DNA from: Chitinophagales bacterium | Lineage (GTDB): Bacteria > Bacteroidota > Bacteroidia > Chitinophagales > Chitinophagaceae | DNA: 64,000 bases | Assembly: GCA_013298665.1 (NCBI GenBank) | Contig: JAAFIK010000003.1 | Coordinates: forward strand, 19,908 to 83,907 | Reading direction: 5' to 3' | Shown: positions 59,949 through 64,000 of the stretch, one piece after another | Layout: every line of letters begins with the position of its first letter | How positions within the stretch are numbered: position 1 is the stretch's first letter | Position numbers and translations under genes: made by a program | Notes under the pieces: model-generated | Databases searched by the model: none | The model's input: the letters and a program-made list of their open reading frames with translations, nothing else | What the model was told of the DNA's origin: nothing

Positions 59949-60677
59949 CTAACCAATGCGGTGATAGATAAATCCCGGCAGCCAGCGCACCAATTGTGCC
60001 ACCAGCCACCAGCGTCGGGTAATATACACACGAAAACGCTTTTTACTGATGGCCCTCATCATCTGTGCAGCAGCTTTTTCCGGTGGAGCTACCCAGAAGC
60101 GACCATTACCCCTGGCCATTTTGGTAGCCACAAAACCCGGCCGCAGATCGGTGATCGTCAGCGGCCATCCCATCCGCTTCGCCTTCATGTACAACCCCTC
60201 CATATACGTACTCATATAGGCTTTTGAAGCACTGTAAGCAGGCGCAAAACTATTGCCCCGCAATGCTGCTACCGAAGAAGTGGCGGCTATGTGCCCATGC
60301 CCCTGCCGTATAAAATAGTTGACCGCATACGCAACGATCTCCGCAAAACCATTTACATTAACCTGTGTTGTTTGCCGTTCAATAACCGGATCGATGGTGT
60401 CCGCCGGCTCACCATACCCGCTGTTGTAAATCAGCAGATCCATACCACCAAGGGCAGCAATCAGTTGCTCCAGTTGTGCAATATTGTCCGGCCCCGTAAC
60501 ATCAAAAACCTGTATCCGTACCTGTGCCGGAAAGCGATCTGCAAGTTCCTGCAGCAAAACTCCCCGCCGGCCGGTAATACCCACCCGCCAGCCTGCTGCG
60601 GCATAGCCCATCGCCATTTCACGACCCATACCCGAACTCGCACCGATAATGATCACCTTTTTGTTTGTTGCTGCCAT
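59949..60677 (-). CDS. SDR-family oxidoreductase
   Basis: IIIGASSGMGREMA, YNSGYGE, YSASKAYMSTYMEGL; start reset to MAATNKKV. Confidence 0.9.
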   Translation of the reverse strand: MAATNKKVIIIGASSGMGREMAMGYAAAGWRVGITGRRGVLLQELADRFPAQVRIQVFDVTGPDNIAQLEQLIAALGGMDLLIYNSGYGEPADTIDPVIERQTTQVNVNGFAEIVAYAVNYFIRQGHGHIAATSSVAALRGNSFAPAYSASKAYMSTYMEGLYMKAKRMGWPLTITDLRPGFVATKMARGNGRFWVAPPEKAAAQMMRAISKKRFRVYITRRWWLVAQLVRWLPGFIYHRIG

Positions 60678-60732
60678 AAGGACTATTTTGACGATTAATG
60701 TAGTAGATTTGTTGCTACCAAAAATAACCAAT

Positions 60733-62025
60733 ATGCAAAGGAATGTCCTGCTTTTTTGTTTGTGCTTTATTGCGTGTACAGCCATGGCGCAGCAACCCGG
60801 CTTAGAGGCCATCGTACGCGCCGATTCAGCAAAAGTGGTAGAGTGGCGGCGGCATTTTCACCAGAACCCGGAGCTCTCCAACCGGGAAATACAAACCGCA
60901 GCTTATGTAGCGGATTACCTGCGCACATTAGGACTGGAGGTTAAAACCGGGGTAGCGAAGAACGGCGTGGTAGCCATACTCAGGGGCAGCAAGCCCGGTC
61001 CGGTAATAGCATTACGCGCCGACATGGATGCCCTTCCGGTAAAGGAGCGCAACAAACTGCCTTTCGCATCAGCCAAAACAGCACCATACAATGGACAGAC
61101 CGTGGATGTTATGCACGCCTGCGGACACGATGCGCATACCGCCATATTAATGGGAGTAGCCTCCGCATTGGTTAAAATGAAAAAAGACATAGCCGGTACG
61201 GTTAAGTTTGTTTTCCAGCCCGCAGAAGAAGGCGCCCCGGAAGGAGAGGAGGGGGGAGCATCGCTGATGATCAAAGAAGGGGTGATGGATAACCCGAAAG
61301 TAGATGTCATCTTTGGGCTACACATTTCCTCATCTGTTGAAATCGGTAATATCCGGTACAAGCCTGGTGCATTTATGGCCAGCAGCGATTGGTTTTCCAT
61401 CAAAATCAAGGGGAAGGGTTCACATGGATCGCAGCCCTGGCGTGGAATTGATCCCATTTCCATTGGCACCCAGGTCGTGGATGGATTGCAACGCATCGTG
61501 AGCCGCCAGTCTGAGCTGACCAAAGCACCCGTTGTAATCACCGTGGGCAAATTCCACAGCGGATTGCGCAACAATATTATACCCGAGGAAGCATTGCTGG
61601 AAGGCACGATCCGCACCTTGGATAACAACATGCAGACAGAAGTACACGACAGGATACGGCTTACGGCCACCAAAATTGCAGAAGCCTCCGGTGCCACTGC
61701 CGAAGTGACAATTGACACCAAAACATTGGTCACTTTTAATACACCCGGGCTTGTAAAAAAAATGCTGCCCTCACTCGAAAAAGCAGCAGGTGCCGGTAAT
61801 GTAAAAGAAATGGAATGGCAGACCGGTGCCGAGGATTTCTCTTATTACGGTACCCGTGCACCAGCGTTCTTCTTCTACCTCGGTGGTATGCCCCGTGGTG
61901 CCGATCCGGCCAAAGCTGCCGCGCACCATACGCCCGATTTTTATATCGATGACAGCATGCTCTCCACCGGTGTCAAAGCCCTTTGTCAACTCGTGTTTGA
62001 TTATCCGGGATTGGCAATTAAGTAA
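60733..62025 (+). CDS. M20-family amidohydrolase/peptidase
   Basis: WRRHFHQNPELSNREIQTA, ALRADMDALPV, HACGHDAHTAILMG, QPAEEG. Confidence 0.93.
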   Translation: MQRNVLLFCLCFIACTAMAQQPGLEAIVRADSAKVVEWRRHFHQNPELSNREIQTAAYVADYLRTLGLEVKTGVAKNGVVAILRGSKPGPVIALRADMDALPVKERNKLPFASAKTAPYNGQTVDVMHACGHDAHTAILMGVASALVKMKKDIAGTVKFVFQPAEEGAPEGEEGGASLMIKEGVMDNPKVDVIFGLHISSSVEIGNIRYKPGAFMASSDWFSIKIKGKGSHGSQPWRGIDPISIGTQVVDGLQRIVSRQSELTKAPVVITVGKFHSGLRNNIIPEEALLEGTIRTLDNNMQTEVHDRIRLTATKIAEASGATAEVTIDTKTLVTFNTPGLVKKMLPSLEKAAGAGNVKEMEWQTGAEDFSYYGTRAPAFFFYLGGMPRGADPAKAAAHHTPDFYIDDSMLSTGVKALCQLVFDYPGLAIK

Positions 62026-62292
62026 TCGCTTACTGCCACAATAATCCGCCGTGGTTAATGCCCCCGCTAACCACAAAAAAAAGCTAACCACAAAGTGGTA
62101 TTGTGTACTTGTCAGAAACGCACCATCTTGCAGTCGATATCACCCATAACCTGAAAGGGTTACCCTTATTTATTTATTGCCGGATCAGCAAGACCAACGA
62201 TACGGTTGGTGCCCGATTTTGTGGTCAACTGCAAAATCAGGCCTGAACACACCAGCCGTTGGATACATTCGTCAACACTCAAAAAAATATAC

Positions 62293-64000
62293 ATGAAAAA
62301 GTATCTGTTATGCTGTTGTGCCATTGGGACATTCTTTACTGCGATGGCCCAGAAACAGCAACCTGTAAAAAGCGATGTCGCTGAAAGAAAGATGTATGGC
62401 GCAATAAAAGCAGGGGAAGCCCTGCTTTCGGAAGCCCGGATGGAAATGTATAAAGGACATCCTTCAAGGGTATTCGATATTACCCTTGCTGAAGGAGGAA
62501 CTTATGCACTCAACGTAATCGGTGGTCTTAATCCTGAAAACCGGAATATGATTGTGGTGGATGATGCAGAAGCTGGTCAGTTGCAGGTAAGCAGCAATGG
62601 TTTTCAGTTGGCAAAAGCAGCTATAAACAGTGTGGGGGGCATGCTCAGTCTGCGCGCAGGTAAGCACCAGATCCGCTTCCTGAGCCAGACAAATGTATTT
62701 CCGCTTATTGATGAGATCAGCCTGACGGGAAACGGCAGCGATGCGGACATGGAAGCACGCTGGGCAAAGCTCAGCCATACATTACAGGTGCTTGCCGCAC
62801 GTACACCTGCCGCATCATCAGCAAAGAGTACCTTGCCGGCTGCAAGAGCGGTTACCAACCCTTTGGCCACCTTCTCACACGATATCGAAGAAGATTTTTA
62901 CTATACCACGGTGCAATGGGTTTACCTCACCGCAGGCGTAGCCACTACTTTTGAAACCCGCAACTCCACGATAGATCCCGTGCTGAGTGTATTCAATACC
63001 AATGATATCGACAATCAATCCTGGGCCAATGACGATGCCAACGGTGGTACAGAGTCTTACCTTACCCTCAACGTACCCGTTTCCGGTTATTACCTGTTGG
63101 TGGTGAGGCCGTACAATACCGGTACCGGTATTACCAATATTTACCAGAATGGCACCCTCCTGCTGGGCTCTGCTCCCATTGGTGGCCGCCGGAGTTATAA
63201 CAGCAGCGCAAAAACGGGCGTACAGAATTTTTTTACCTGTCAGTTGGTGCAGGGTGCCGGTGCCGCAAGTGCCCCAGATACACGCCTGTTTACGATGCAA
63301 CTGTCCGGATATCCATTTTCAGGATACAACGATGATGGCTCAGCCAATGGCGGGGATTTTGTATGGGGACGTGCATCACGCATTTCTAAAAACTATACAA
63401 CCCTGAATAACTATTATACATTTACCTGCGCCTACTCAGCAACCAGCTATGGCCGCTGTGATGTGTATATGGGTGCAGAAAACAGTAATGTCTATACTTA
63501 TTTTGCCAACCTCAAAGCTGGCGATGCCATCACGTCTGCACCAGCCACAGGTGATTACAATTGCATCAGTTGGTCGGGAGGTGTTACAACGGCCTGGCAC
63601 TGGCCGCCCGACAATTACAGCGTGTATTACGTAGCAGGTAATCCACTGCAGGGCTTTGATAATTTTTATAAAAATACTCCGGTGAAACGCTATTCCGGTG
63701 CCTGGAATTATGTACGTACCGGTGTTAATTATTCAGCCGTTGGTGTGGACCTCTGGGCCTATAACGGAAGCTATACCCATGCCTCGGTACGCCGGTTAAG
63801 CAATAACCATCCGCATGGTTATGATACGGAAAGTAAGCCCGGTGGTACGGCACGAACCTTCCATCCGCGCAATGCGCTTGATGGTGCTGCACCATCCTAT
63901 TATGGCAGTGTGGTTGATTATTATGCCCACAACAATACCTATGCACCAAGGTTGAGCGGCATTGGTGGCATTGCCACAGATAAAGCAGCCATAGACGCAG
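62293..64000 (+). CDS. Large secreted protein, truncated by window end (DUF7689-like segment)
   Basis: ATG at 62293, signal peptide MKKYLLCCCAIGTFFTAMAQ, open to the window end; YNCISWSGGVTTAWHWP and THASVRRL...TESKPGGTARTFHPRNALDG; not in ORF track. Confidence 0.75.
   Translation, partial: MKKYLLCCCAIGTFFTAMAQKQQPVKSDVAERKMYGAIKAGEALLSEARMEMYKGHPSRVFDITLAEGGTYALNVIGGLNPENRNMIVVDDAEAGQLQVSSNGFQLAKAAINSVGGMLSLRAGKHQIRFLSQTNVFPLIDEISLTGNGSDADMEARWAKLSHTLQVLAARTPAASSAKSTLPAARAVTNPLATFSHDIEEDFYYTTVQWVYLTAGVATTFETRNSTIDPVLSVFNTNDIDNQSWANDDANGGTESYLTLNVPVSGYYLLVVRPYNTGTGITNIYQNGTLLLGSAPIGGRRSYNSSAKTGVQNFFTCQLVQGAGAASAPDTRLFTMQLSGYPFSGYNDDGSANGGDFVWGRASRISKNYTTLNNYYTFTCAYSATSYGRCDVYMGAENSNVYTYFANLKAGDAITSAPATGDYNCISWSGGVTTAWHWPPDNYSVYYVAGNPLQGFDNFYKNTPVKRYSGAWNYVRTGVNYSAVGVDLWAYNGSYTHASVRRLSNNHPHGYDTESKPGGTARTFHPRNALDGAAPSYYGSVVDYYAHNNTYAPRLSGIGGIATDKAAIDA

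Noticed and set aside
1-64000. CRISPR array, tRNA/rRNA genes, insertion sequences
   Set aside because: No regularly spaced repeats, tRNA-like cloverleaf or transposase-like ORFs noticed by eye; a tRNAscan/ISfinder run would be decisive

Overview
This 64 kb window is a chromosomal segment of a Bacteroidota bacterium, probably Chitinophagaceae-like judging by SusC/SusD, GLPGLI, T9SS-type and futalosine-pathway proteins. I saw no rRNA, tRNA, CRISPR array or insertion sequence. Main contents: (i) a minus-strand block at ~6.0-20.6 kb with an XRE-cupin regulator, SusC, SusD, two beta-propeller/phosphoesterase proteins, a PhnZ-like HD protein, a PhnX-like HAD hydrolase, a DUF5690-type transporter and a TIGR03364-type FAD oxidoreductase, which looks like a phosphonate-ester utilization locus; (ii) a secreted protein-glutaminase homolog (~28.8-29.8 kb); (iii) a tandem duplication of [TonB-receptor-like OMP + GLPGLI protein] (33-40 kb); (iv) a lone protein at 42.2-43.3 kb that appears to fuse a TIR/nucleoside-deoxyribosyltransferase-like domain to a prokaryotic STING domain, with no CD-NTase visible nearby; (v) an apparent MqnB-MqnD fusion (46-47.6 kb); (vi) an apparent RiPP locus at 53.3-58.9 kb with four short precursor peptides absent from the ORF track. 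Each peptide has an exactly 35-aa leader ending in GG and a core with an invariant F-x-R-[LM]-x-G-x3-E motif. They are followed by an FxsB-like radical SAM/SPASM enzyme, a C39-peptidase ABC exporter and a mini-HlyD. Family assignments come from reading motifs and from memory; no searches were run.
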